NCBI GenBank assembly: GCA_963808135.1
Contig: CAWEFA010000128.1
Span: 1 to 64,000 of the forward strand
Length of the DNA: 64,000 nt
Source: CAWEFA01 sp963808135
GTDB taxonomy: Bacteria > Bacteroidota > Bacteroidia > Bacteroidales > DTGW01
Reading direction: 5' to 3'
A program made the translations under genes and the position numbers. The notes under the pieces were generated by a model, which was given only the letters and a program-made list of their open reading frames with translations, was not told where the DNA came from and did not search any database. Positions 1 to 9,672 of the stretch are shown here, in pieces. Position 1 is the first letter of the stretch, and each line of letters starts with the position of its first letter.

Positions 1-830
1 AATAAATAAAATAATAATTATAACAAAATAAGTTTTTATATATTTAAATTAAAATTTAATAAATTTTTTTTATAATTAAATAATTTTAATAAAAATTAAT
101 AAATTTTTATATTAATAATTAAAAAAAAAAAAGCTAAATTTAAAAATTAGTTTTTAAAATAATTTATTCGATTTTTAAAAAATATAAATTATTATTAATA
201 ATAGCAGCGATAATTATTATTAAAATTTTATAATGTAATAAAATTATAGCGAAAAACTAAAATTTCGTATAATAAAATATAAATTTTTATTATTATTTAT
301 ATTTAAAACTTTATATATTATTATTTATCGAGATATTTAAAAAATTATATTTAAAATATCTCGAAGTTTTATAATTATTAAAAAAATAACTTAAAAAAAA
401 TTATTTAAAAGAGTATTTAATAAAACTTTAAAAATAAGAAGAAATATAAAAAATTATTATTAAAAAATAAAAATATAAAATATAATAAAAAATTGTTTTT
501 TTTTTAATTATTATAAAATAATATATTATATTTAAAAAAAATATTTGTAATAAATTTTTATTAAAATAAAAATATATATTTTATATATATTATATAAAAA
601 ATCTATTAATATTAAAATATAAACTAATTAAATTTATAATTAAAATATTATCAAATTAAAATATATCTAAATTAGTTTAAAAACAAAATTAATAGAAATT
701 CTAAAATATATAAAAGAAATCGTTATAATTATTAAAAAAACTTTATTAAAAAAAAGATAATTAATAATTATAATAAAGATTTGCGATATTTTATAAAAAG
801 CTTTTATTAATATAAAAATAATAAAGAATT
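1..830. other. extremely A/T-rich stretch without genes
   Basis: About 55 of 830 bases are G or C (roughly 7%), far below the rest of the window. There is no open frame of useful length on either strand and no tandem repeat. One perfect 11-bp inverted repeat (328-338 with 354-364) could form a hairpin. The change to normal composition is abrupt at about 831-840, exactly where the reading frame of the giant repeat protein stops. This may be an assembly or consensus artefact at a contig end, a chimeric join, or genuine extreme A/T DNA. The sequence alone does not decide. Confidence 0.6.
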
Positions 831-1352
831 TTAAACATTAAAAGAAGCGCCTGTATTTATTGTTGTATTCCCAAGAACATTTATTGTTTGTATTGCCCCA
901 TTTCTATATTGGAATGTATCTGATTTTACAGCCAGGTTCCCATTGATGGTATATGTATGGGTATTTCCTGTGGTAATTACCTTACCTGTTGTTCCGCCAC
1001 TATCGGTAAGGTTTCCATAAACTGTCAGGTCAACATCAGGAAGCGTGATAGTCGTACCGTTGGCAGGGGTTAATATTAAGTTATTGTAATTTTTAAGGCT
1101 CAGGCCCGATGAAGAAGCAGTAGGTATAGTTATGCTAACTCCTCCGGTAGTATAATATTCCACTGTTCCACCACCTGAACTTAAAAAGTCTCCAAAATCT
1201 GCTGCAGGAAAAGTACAATTTAGAACACTGCTTGAAATCTTTAAAAGTCCACCACCGCTTACACCCTTAGTAGGCAAAACAGCAAAGTTATTCCCGGTTG
1301 TTGTTCCCAAATCAAGCGTTGAACCTGAATTTATATAAAGGCTTCCGGCCAT
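831..1352 (-). pseudogene. frameshifted continuation of the giant repeat surface protein
   Basis: This 173-residue frame continues the protein encoded at 1331-6376 in another frame. Its residues (INSGSTLDLGTTTG, GGTVEYYTTGG, LKNYNNLIL) parallel an internal repeat of the main protein (LGGTLDIENTTG, GGTIEYYDVAG, YNNLKFSNS), so it is the same gene after a one-base shift near 1352. Adding one base (CAATGG read as CAAATGG) would restore a continuous ...SNQ-MAGSLYINSG... reading. The stop at 831 lies at the edge of the A/T-rich stretch, so the natural C-terminus, where a T9SS sorting domain would be expected, is missing. Confidence 0.7.
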
Positions 1353-4300
1353 TGGTTGGACGCATCCATAGTAATGTAATGGTTATGGGTTGCATCGCCA
1401 ATGATAACCAACGTATTAGGTCCAGGCACACCTGCATTGCCTGTTCCGCCAACTCCGGTAGACGACCATGTGGAAGAGCTTGTCCAATTGCCAGGAGTAG
1501 CACTACTGTACAAAACCGGGATTGAAGTAAACGCGGTCGGATAACCGGCAGTATATTCCCCATCAGCTTCGTAAGCTGTGTCATATAAAATCTGGTTGGT
1601 GCCATTGTTAACTTTATTGACATTATTGTAAACTGTCCATGTTGTACCGCCACGATATACGGCAGGGACATAATTTGATTCAGTTCCCTGCACAAAATAA
1701 TTGCTTTGGGCATAATCGTAATAATACTGGTGGATAACTGAGTCCGTTATTCCGCTAAAGCCGGTACTGGTAGTTTTCCAGTAACAGGTAAGGGCGTTCG
1801 TTGTGCCTTGTGCCAGCGGGTGCCTCGAATCGACCGGCCTTGTCGTTACAGAACCATAGGTTGTGGGCGGCGGTGAAGAAAACCGGATGCTGGCCGGCAT
1901 ATAATAATAGGTGCTGTTTCCTGAATTTAAAAACCCGAACGGGAACAGAAATGCACTTGTGTTGCTATAAGTTTTGGTTACTCCGTCATCGGACATCAAT
2001 CCGGTGGTTTGTATCATACAATTGGTATTGAAAATTTGTGCAGCCCCGGTAAGCGCACTATAAACAATTGCAGAAGAACCCAATGTTAAAGCATTTGCAC
2101 CTATATTTAATCTCGTCCATGCGCCCGGCGTACCTGCCAAACGCAGTTCGCCGGTAACTGCCATAGCCGAAGCCATGGTTACTGAACCACCGGTTTTATT
2201 CAGCGTAAGGTTATTAAAACTCCCCGAGCCATTGCCCGAAATTATTTGTGCATTTGTGCCTGTAAGTTGGATACTTCCTGCGCCTGAAGCCGGTTTAAAA
2301 TGTGTGCCGCTGTTAACAATATTTCTCTGGGCAAAAAGTGTAAGGCCGCCATCCTGAAAAGTACAACCCGAACCAATGGAAAATGTATCTGCCACAGTTA
2401 TATTATTTCCTGCCAATAACAGGTTCGAAGTATTTTCTAAGAAAATTTTATTTATTGTATTGCCCGTAAAAGTTCCATTGGCATTAAATGTTTGCGCACC
2501 GCTTCCGTTAAAATGTAACCTGTTTGTACCCAGGCTCAGTGTTGAACCCGTACTGACGGTAAAAATTCCACCTACATAAATATCGTTGTTACAATTGAAA
2601 ACAGGATTATTAGCGCCATCAATATAAAAATTATTAAGAATATGTAAGGCTTGTGCAGCTTCCACCGGAGTGGTAAACGTACCGCAGCTTGCCGGGTTAT
2701 ATAGTTTATACTCCATTGTATTGCTGATAGAAGCAGTACCTGTGCCGGTTTTATAAATGTTTAAATTATATAAAGGAGCTGTAGATAAAATTCCATAATC
2801 TAAAGCGCTTGAAAGAGTAATGTTAGTAGTGCCCCCGGTTACATTATAATTGCCGCTGCCAACCATTATCATAATGGCGCCGTCAACTGCTGTTCCTTCC
2901 AACCCACTGATGTTGATAGTACCGCCGCTCATAATAAACGCATCACTGCTATGAGGCAAATCAAACAGGCAATACGGATGACTTTGCTCTGAATTGGCAT
3001 ATCCGTTTCCACTTTTATCCTGACCTAAAATATTGAGAGTACCACCCGACATATTAAAAGTAGAATGTGGATCTGACCCTTGTTGTGAATGCCTGAACTG
3101 GGCAATATTTACGGTTCCCCCTTCAATAATTACCTCGCCTGAACCTATATATATTATCCCGGAAGAGTTTCTTGAATCCACCAATCCATTAGTTACCCTT
3201 AATGTTCCGGCCACTTTGAAATCGGAACTACCTGTTTGATTATCCGCAGTTGGGTTTCCATCTGCAGCAGTTGTCGTGGTTGTAGAATATACGGTTACAT
3301 TAGGCCCGTTAACCCATAATGCGCCATTCTGTGGAATATAAAATTCTCCCTGGGTGGAATATTCAACCAATGAAGGTATATATATTGATCCGGTAAGTTG
3401 TAATGTGCCGTTTTCAATCCACAATGCATTTAAAATAATAGGATTTGTATTACTGCATTCCGTTCCGGGATTATAATTATTAGAAATATTATTTGGGGCA
3501 AACAATTTAAAATTTGCGGTATTTGAGGAATTTACCGTAAGCATATAGGTCTGGTCGGTACCTTTGTTAAGTATAAACCTGAAAAAGTTTGTAATACCAT
3601 TACAGGTAAGCGTATTATTGGATAAGCCGCTAAACGTAACATTTACAATACCTGTGGCTAAAGGATATGCCCCGCATCCGGTACACCCAGTATTTGCAGT
3701 ATAATTAGGATTGACCTGGTCGGTGAACTTTACAGTGCCATTATTGGTAAAATCACCAGATACAGTCAAGGTATGAGTTGGCGTCGGCGTTGTTGTTGCA
3801 ACATTCATAGTACAACCTGCCCCAACAGTAATATTTCCGTTAACCGTCATGTTAATAACATTTGTAGCGGCATTTCCAAATGTTAAAGTTAATGCGCCGG
3901 CTCCGGTGTTTGTTAAGGTTAAACTTCCGTTAACAGTATAGTTGATTGGATTGCTCGGATTTGTAATCACAAAAGTATTGCTGCCTGCTGTACTGTTCGA
4001 AAATTTAAGATTATTGTAAGTGGTTTGGGCAGATGATAAACTACCTGCCACGTCGTAATATTCAATAGTACCGCCTGCGGATGATACAAAATTGGTAAAT
4101 GTTCCTGAAGGAATATTGGATGAATTGATCCGCAATACACCCTGCCCGCTTACTGTTCCAAAGTTATGGCCAGTTGTATTTTCAATATCCAATGTGCCGC
4201 CCAGGTTTATTTGAAGGGTTGTAACAAGAATAGAAGGTGTAGAATTAATATAAACATTACGGCCATTTAAAATAACCACGTTATCCAATGCGCCTGGAAT

Positions 4301-6376
4301 ACCTGCATTCTCCCAAAGCGTGCCGGAAGGATCGGTAGTCCATGTGCTTGCGCTGTTCCAGTTTCCCGATTGGTAAGAATAATAGTTATGAGATGTGTTT
4401 CCTGCCGTCCAATAGCTGCTTGTTGCAGCCGAAGTTGTTGTCCCGGTAATAGAAAAGGAGTTTGTTCCAGTACCTGGCGTTCCTGTGGGGGGCGGTGTTG
4501 TCCATGTAGAATGGTTGGGGCTGTAAAAAACCACATAACTTGCCGGCGAAGAAGTACCGGGGGCTTCTGAAGCATCGTAATTAAAAGTTGCTGTAACCGC
4601 TAAAGTTTTGGAAACGCTTGTCTGCACATCCCAATAATTATTAAGATAATATAATCCTAAAGAACCATATACCGACCTTGCACTTACTGTTCCGCCCGCA
4701 GTAGTGGTTAAAGATACCGGGGAATATTTACTATTGGTACCGGTGCCAATAGGATATAAAGCCTGGGATGAAGTTGCATTTTTAATTAAATAGCCGGTAC
4801 CGTCGGTACCTATCATATTTGTTTTGCTAAAATTAAAAGTGCCTGAACCGTCAGTAATGGCAGCAGCCGCATCATTGGATATGATAAGGTTATTATTGCC
4901 TAACGCCAATACCCCCGAAGTAAGCATTAAAGTGCTGTTTACGGTTTCACCTGCGCTTAAAGTAAGCCCGGTAGAATTATTTAAAGTTAAATTCGTTACG
5001 GTTGTTGGAAGATTAGTGCCAGTAACCTGCCCTGCCGTGCCATTATACACAAATGTAGTTCCTACGCCGGTTGGATTGTATGTTGCAGTAGTCGTAGTTA
5101 TATTTCCGTTTAAGCCGGTTGTGCTTCCGATGCCTAAAATACCTCCTGCGCTTAAAGTAAAACGGCCTGCCCCGCTAATAACAGAAGTGCCACAATTAAG
5201 CGTAGCGCCTGAATTAACTGTTAGCGTTCGTCCTGCTGGAATAGCCATATTAGAATTTAAGGCAACCGTTTTCCCGGAAGGGACATTCTGAATGGTATAA
5301 TTAATATAGGTATTCGTGTATGTCCCGGCGCCGCCCCAGGTAACTGATGAACTTGCAGTAGCGCCTGTAAAACCTAAATTAATTGTACTTGATGTAGGTC
5401 CAGTCTGTTCTAAAGTACCACTTGCATTTACTGTTACATTGCCGCCAATATTTACCGTAACAGCCGCAGTATTAGGCGTAAGGTTAAATGTTGTTGTGTG
5501 AGTTCCATCACCAATTGTAAAATTGCCATTTACCTGCAGTGTAGTGCCATAAGTGGTATTACAAAAATCTAATAAATGATTATTTGTGTTAGCTACGTAA
5601 AAATTACCTGCAATAGTAATTGTTGACACTGCTGATGGAATAACCAAATAATTTGTTGATGTTTGTCCGGGACAGTTCCATGTAAAATTTCCAAATGTAG
5701 TAGATGCAGTAAGCGCAGTTATTGCTGTACCGATAATACCATAAATATAACAAGTTGAGGTTGCATTCCAGGTTGCCCCAATAGGAAATGCACCTCCATT
5801 TTCATAGTGAATGTAAGTGCCACCGGCGCTAAAGGTCAGGTTACCCGGCGTTGTAATTGTGCCATTATTAACTATTGTTCCTGTAGTAGCGTATGGCGCT
5901 GAAACCGTAATATTGTGGGTGCCGCGAATTACCAGGCAATCACCTGAAACAGGAGCTACAGCAGTTGGATTAGTGCCTTCCTTTTTGAAAGCTACTCCTG
6001 TAACAGTTTCAAAAGCCCAATTCTGCAATGTAAAAGTTGTAGTAGTTGGAGTAGCAGTAACAATACCTATAAAATTATTTGAATTATCAAATAAAGCATC
6101 CCCCACTGCAATAGAACCTGCGGTAGTATTTGATCCGTTAGCACTTATCGCAGATGTAGTTATGTTGCCAGTACCGGCTACAAGATTAGTCCATGTAGCT
6201 AAAGCATTTAAGTTTCCACTAGCTAACGAAACAAAATAATTTTGCCCCCATGAATTAAAATTAACCGAAAATAAAAACACAACACCCAGTAAGCCTTTTG
6301 TAAAAAACTTATAATGGATACGCAATGCGCCCCGCAATAAAAGTAACTTATTGTATAATAAAGCCTGCCAGATCAA
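1331..6376 (-). CDS. giant secreted Ser/Thr/Asn-rich repeat protein (adhesin-like, 3' end broken)
   Basis: A 1681-residue frame with an N-terminal hydrophobic segment (about residues 28-44, ending SWGQ) that resembles a signal peptide preceded by a long N-region. No other ATG lies nearer to it. The body is low in charge and rich in Thr, Asn, Gly and Ser, with short strand-like repeats of the kind that build beta-helices. Three related modules of the type GNWNSASTW...PG..D.VVI start near residues 50, 670 and 1630. A surface or extracellular adhesin or matrix role is an inference; no catalytic motif is visible. The frame runs out at 1331 but the sequence homology continues at 831-1352, so this is probably one longer protein. 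The antisense strand carries several long spurious frames typical of such composition. Confidence 0.75.
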   Translation of the reverse strand: MIWQALLYNKLLLLRGALRIHYKFFTKGLLGVVFLFSVNFNSWGQNYFVSLASGNLNALATWTNLVAGTGNITTSAISANGSNTTAGSIAVGDALFDNSNNFIGIVTATPTTTTFTLQNWAFETVTGVAFKKEGTNPTAVAPVSGDCLVIRGTHNITVSAPYATTGTIVNNGTITTPGNLTFSAGGTYIHYENGGAFPIGATWNATSTCYIYGIIGTAITALTASTTFGNFTWNCPGQTSTNYLVIPSAVSTITIAGNFYVANTNNHLLDFCNTTYGTTLQVNGNFTIGDGTHTTTFNLTPNTAAVTVNIGGNVTVNASGTLEQTGPTSSTINLGFTGATASSSVTWGGAGTYTNTYINYTIQNVPSGKTVALNSNMAIPAGRTLTVNSGATLNCGTSVISGAGRFTLSAGGILGIGSTTGLNGNITTTTATYNPTGVGTTFVYNGTAGQVTGTNLPTTVTNLTLNNSTGLTLSAGETVNSTLMLTSGVLALGNNNLIISNDAAAAITDGSGTFNFSKTNMIGTDGTGYLIKNATSSQALYPIGTGTNSKYSPVSLTTTAGGTVSARSVYGSLGLYYLNNYWDVQTSVSKTLAVTATFNYDASEAPGTSSPASYVVFYSPNHSTWTTPPPTGTPGTGTNSFSITGTTTSAATSSYWTAGNTSHNYYSYQSGNWNSASTWTTDPSGTLWENAGIPGALDNVVILNGRNVYINSTPSILVTTLQINLGGTLDIENTTGHNFGTVSGQGVLRINSSNIPSGTFTNFVSSAGGTIEYYDVAGSLSSAQTTYNNLKFSNSTAGSNTFVITNPSNPINYTVNGSLTLTNTGAGALTLTFGNAATNVINMTVNGNITVGAGCTMNVATTTPTPTHTLTVSGDFTNNGTVKFTDQVNPNYTANTGCTGCGAYPLATGIVNVTFSGLSNNTLTCNGITNFFRFILNKGTDQTYMLTVNSSNTANFKLFAPNNISNNYNPGTECSNTNPIILNALWIENGTLQLTGSIYIPSLVEYSTQGEFYIPQNGALWVNGPNVTVYSTTTTTAADGNPTADNQTGSSDFKVAGTLRVTNGLVDSRNSSGIIYIGSGEVIIEGGTVNIAQFRHSQQGSDPHSTFNMSGGTLNILGQDKSGNGYANSEQSHPYCLFDLPHSSDAFIMSGGTINISGLEGTAVDGAIMIMVGSGNYNVTGGTTNITLSSALDYGILSTAPLYNLNIYKTGTGTASISNTMEYKLYNPASCGTFTTPVEAAQALHILNNFYIDGANNPVFNCNNDIYVGGIFTVSTGSTLSLGTNRLHFNGSGAQTFNANGTFTGNTINKIFLENTSNLLLAGNNITVADTFSIGSGCTFQDGGLTLFAQRNIVNSGTHFKPASGAGSIQLTGTNAQIISGNGSGSFNNLTLNKTGGSVTMASAMAVTGELRLAGTPGAWTRLNIGANALTLGSSAIVYSALTGAAQIFNTNCMIQTTGLMSDDGVTKTYSNTSAFLFPFGFLNSGNSTYYYMPASIRFSSPPPTTYGSVTTRPVDSRHPLAQGTTNALTCYWKTTSTGFSGITDSVIHQYYYDYAQSNYFVQGTESNYVPAVYRGGTTWTVYNNVNKVNNGTNQILYDTAYEADGEYTAGYPTAFTSIPVLYSSATPGNWTSSSTWSSTGVGGTGNAGVPGPNTLVIIGDATHNHYITMDASNQWPEAFI

Positions 6377-6595
6377 CTGTTTCGTAGTTTTTATATTATA
6401 ATCACCCCCACATATTATTTTCTCGTCAAATATCAGTTTTTTTTACGAATAATTATGAATTGGGTTATTTGTTGTTAACTCTTTTACACCAACGTACAAA
6501 TTTCATTGATGAAAATACTAATTAATTCAACAAACTTTGGCTTTTGTAATATTTATAAGAAACAAAGGTTGAAATAAATAAATCATTATCAAAAA

Positions 6596-6697
6596 ATCAT
6601 TATGAAACACCCATGATTCTGCTATTCGCAAACACGAATGAAGATAATGTGGGTGTTCCATACGACCATAAAAAAATAAAATTATCTACGTATGAAA
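6596..6697 (+). repeat. ~100-bp palindromic repeat, copy 1
   Basis: Copy 1 of an element present again, inverted, at 10479-10580. The core (6604-6675) matches the other copy at all but about one base, with weaker similarity on both sides. Within the copy, AACACCCA (6606-6613) pairs with TGGGTGTT (6650-6657), and ATTCG pairs with CGAAT around a short loop, so each copy can fold into a hairpin. It lies in the 416-bp gap between the giant protein gene and the 3' end of sodC. It resembles REP or MITE-like non-coding elements. The rest of this gap shows nothing else recognisable. Confidence 0.8.
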
Positions 6698-6792
6698 CTT
6701 CGTGCTATCTTGGCATGTATATGTGAAATGGCTTACAAAGTTTTAATTCAAGCTATTTTTATTTATTAAAATCAAAACAGCTTCTCAAAACC

Positions 6793-7377
6793 TTATTTGC
6801 TTATTCCGATTACTCCGCATGCAACCCGTGGGCCTGCATTACCGGCGGGTTGTGATTTTAAATCGTCCTGGTTCTTATGGACTATTACCGACCTGCCAAT
6901 AATTGAGTTTTCTCCTTCGAACAACAACATTTTATCGATATATTCATAGCTTGCTTTTCCTGATTTATCGGCAACAATATTTCCCAGGTCGCCGCAATGT
7001 CTTACAGAATCATTAGGTGCGCCATGCATTTTACCAAAAGGGTTAAAATGTCCACCTGCAGAAGAGCCGTCGGGGGCGCTGCAATCGCCACATTCATGAA
7101 TATGAAACCCGTGCTTGCCTTTACTGAGGCCTTGTAATTCAGCATTTACTTTAATACCGTCATCGGTTTTTGTAAAAGTTACTGTTCCAAATACCTTATT
7201 CCCTTTGGTAGGATGAAGCACACAAATTGCTTTTGTAATTTTTGCTTCGGCAGATTTCATTGGTCCCATTTGCATTTGCTTTTGCTTTTGCTCTTTGGAT
7301 GATTTGTTCATACAACCCGTAAACTGAATTACAGGAATAAAAAGGGCAACGATTGATAATATTCGAATGATTTTCAT
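6793..7377 (-). CDS. sodC: Cu,Zn superoxide dismutase, lipoprotein
   Basis: Converts superoxide to oxygen and hydrogen peroxide in the periplasm or at the outer membrane. The 194-residue protein begins with a lipoprotein signal (lipobox FTGC, Cys22). Metal ligands are complete: His92 and His94 (HIH), His110 (GGHFNP), His118 (MHG), His127 and Asp130 (HCGDLGN), and His167 (VIVH). Cys99 and Cys187 fit the family disulphide. It lies about 155 bp downstream of the TonB receptor gene on the same strand, so it may be co-transcribed or have its own promoter. Pairing an outer-layer dismutase with haem uptake suggests protection during iron or haem acquisition; that link is inference. Confidence 0.93.
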   Translation of the reverse strand: MKIIRILSIVALFIPVIQFTGCMNKSSKEQKQKQMQMGPMKSAEAKITKAICVLHPTKGNKVFGTVTFTKTDDGIKVNAELQGLSKGKHGFHIHECGDCSAPDGSSAGGHFNPFGKMHGAPNDSVRHCGDLGNIVADKSGKASYEYIDKMLLFEGENSIIGRSVIVHKNQDDLKSQPAGNAGPRVACGVIGISK

Positions 7378-7532
7378 AGGATAAATTTTTGGTTATTATG
7401 TTTTGTTAATTTAGTATTTATTTAACATGCCAGTAAATAAAATGTTCTAAGGGTTATCTATTATAAATTCACGTTACTTGTTTTTAAAACTAAAACAAGC
7501 AACCATAAGGGTTTTTTATTAAAAAACAAAAA

Positions 7533-9656
7533 TCAGGAACCCGAAACATTCAGGCTTATTGCGATAAAGAATCTTCTTCCCGGGGACAGGTTGTCGAAGC
7601 TTTTGGAATTAACCACATTGAAAATATTGTCAATCCCAAAAGTAAATGAAATGAAGTTTTTGCATTGCTGGGTTATGCTGGCTTTCCAGATATTATAAGG
7701 CCTGTCCCGGTTAATTGTTTCTCCGGTTTCAGGAGTATAGTACCTAAAACCATTGTATTTTCCCGAGAATTTAAAAGTAGTTTTATTTTTATAAACCATG
7801 AATGAATAACTTCCGGAAAGGTTTGCCGAAACAGGGCTTATATTATAGAGTTGTTGGCCTGTTATATTGTTTCGTGCATCAACAAGGCTTATTCCGCCAT
7901 TAATCATGAAGTTCTTAAAAGGCATCATCTTTTCCATTATATCAATGCCAATTATTGTGGCTGACGAGTCGTTTGTATATTTATCAGTTTTTATTCCATT
8001 TATAACTGACCAGTTATCTGTAATTAAATTCCGTACGCGGTTATAATAAATATTAATGGAATGGCTGACCCAACTCTCGTTCAATTCAACGGAATAACCA
8101 ATGTATTGTGATTTTTCTGGCTTTAAACCGGGATTGCCTTTTAATTGAAACCATAAAATTGAATCTCTTCCAAATTTATGATAAAAATTATAATACATCT
8201 GTTCAAAAGATGGGGAACGATAGCCAAACCCATAAGATAAGCGGTAAATTAAATTATTCTTTTTGGCCATTATTGCAAATTTGGGAACAAAATTTAAACC
8301 ATAGGTTGAATGGTCGGTAGCCCTAAAACCGATAATGGTTGAAAATGTACTGTTTATTTTAATTTCATCCTGTCCGAATAATACCGATTCATAAGCCCTT
8401 TTTATGCCCTTTGGAATAAAATCACCGTTTGAATTTAATTGTTCCGGAAAATATTCAATCCCGGAAGTGAACCTGTTTATGGAATAGGCATTGTTGAATG
8501 ACAACCTCACATCCTGAAGAAAATCATACCCGGTTTTTTCAATTTTATTATTATCATTTACCAAAATTCCATAGGTAGTATAATCATCATTGTAATATGA
8601 CAATTGCAGGTTTGTTGAATCGTTAATTTCATAAAATAGTTTGGCGTTGCCATTCATGTCGGAATAAGCATCATCTGCCGGGCCTCCGCTTGCATCATAT
8701 ATATGTTCGAAATAAAACCTGCCGCTTGCCGAGAAGGTAAGTTTTTTAGATAAGCCTAAATCGAATTTCTGAGAAAAGGAGGCGTTCTTAAATTTACACT
8801 GAATCCAACCGCTATCTGGTAATTGATAACCATTTGTTTGGTTATAGGCCAGGCTGGTCAACGATAAATAATTATCCCCTTTTCTCGAAATTGTTGTTCC
8901 CGATTCCAGTTCGTTAAATTTTGAATATTTTGCAAAAGCAGACAGCTCGAAAGGAATTACCGGTTTCCTGGTAATGATGTTGATAACCCCGCCAATTGCA
9001 TTCGATCCATATAAAGCCGATGATGCGCCGCGTACAATTTCAATGCGGTCGACATTGTTGAGGTTCAGCATGGAATAATCAATATCACCGTTTATTTCTC
9101 CGGCAATTCTTTCACCGTCTAAAAGGAATAAAACGTATTTCGAATCCATTCCCTGAAAGGTCAGGGAAGGCCTTAAAGGTGTTTGTTCACTGTTAAAATC
9201 CAATCCCGGCACTTCATTTTCTAATGCTTCCGCAACATTTGTTATGCCTATATCTTTAAGATTATTCGGATAAATCACCTGCGTAAAAACCGGCGATTCT
9301 TTCAATTTCATTTCAGTCCTTGTGCCTGTAACCACAACGGCTTCCATATCTTCTATGGCCGGATCAAGCCTAACAAGAAAAGCGCTGTCCATCATTTCAG
9401 GCAATGAAACTGGAATTTCTTTAGTTTCAAAACCTACAGATGAAAATGAAAGAATATATTTTCCTTTGTCAAGGCCTTTAATCCTGTAATTCCCGTCAGT
9501 ATTTGTTGCAGAAATTTTATTGGTATTTTGGACACGAACAATTGCCCCAGCCAAAGGCCGGTTATCCGAACTATCGGAAACTTTGCCTACAACCTGTAAT
9601 TCCTGGGCATGAGCAATGCCAAAGTTTAATAAAATAAAGGTAAAAAACCATTTCAT
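7533..9656 (-). CDS. hmuR: TonB-dependent outer-membrane receptor, probable haem receptor
   Basis: A 707-residue receptor. Residues 1-17 are a signal peptide (AHAQ). Residues about 20-105 form a carboxypeptidase-regulatory-like domain (VVGKVSDSSDNRPLAGAIV). A TonB-box-like VVVTGTR is at about 108-114. The plug domain follows with the canonical RIEIVRGASSALYGSNAIGG segment. The rest is a beta-barrel ending in the aromatic-rich C-terminus typical of the family. It starts 16 bp after hmuY and is almost certainly in the same transcript. That pairing, as in HmuY/HmuR of Porphyromonas, points to haem or porphyrin uptake energised by TonB-ExbBD. The barrel sequence alone would not fix the substrate, so the symbol is by context. 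Confidence 0.85.
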   Translation of the reverse strand: MKWFFTFILLNFGIAHAQELQVVGKVSDSSDNRPLAGAIVRVQNTNKISATNTDGNYRIKGLDKGKYILSFSSVGFETKEIPVSLPEMMDSAFLVRLDPAIEDMEAVVVTGTRTEMKLKESPVFTQVIYPNNLKDIGITNVAEALENEVPGLDFNSEQTPLRPSLTFQGMDSKYVLFLLDGERIAGEINGDIDYSMLNLNNVDRIEIVRGASSALYGSNAIGGVINIITRKPVIPFELSAFAKYSKFNELESGTTISRKGDNYLSLTSLAYNQTNGYQLPDSGWIQCKFKNASFSQKFDLGLSKKLTFSASGRFYFEHIYDASGGPADDAYSDMNGNAKLFYEINDSTNLQLSYYNDDYTTYGILVNDNNKIEKTGYDFLQDVRLSFNNAYSINRFTSGIEYFPEQLNSNGDFIPKGIKRAYESVLFGQDEIKINSTFSTIIGFRATDHSTYGLNFVPKFAIMAKKNNLIYRLSYGFGYRSPSFEQMYYNFYHKFGRDSILWFQLKGNPGLKPEKSQYIGYSVELNESWVSHSINIYYNRVRNLITDNWSVINGIKTDKYTNDSSATIIGIDIMEKMMPFKNFMINGGISLVDARNNITGQQLYNISPVSANLSGSYSFMVYKNKTTFKFSGKYNGFRYYTPETGETINRDRPYNIWKASITQQCKNFISFTFGIDNIFNVVNSKSFDNLSPGRRFFIAISLNVSGS

Positions 9657-9672
9657 TCTAAATTATAAGGCA

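Noticed and set aside
4824..6239. Plus-strand frames of 60-155 codons antisense to the giant protein (for example 4824-5291, 5817-6239)
   Set aside because: They mirror the Thr/Asn-rich repeat coding and read as Val/Pro/Leu-rich chains with no domain or signal; the minus-strand frame is clearly the coding one.
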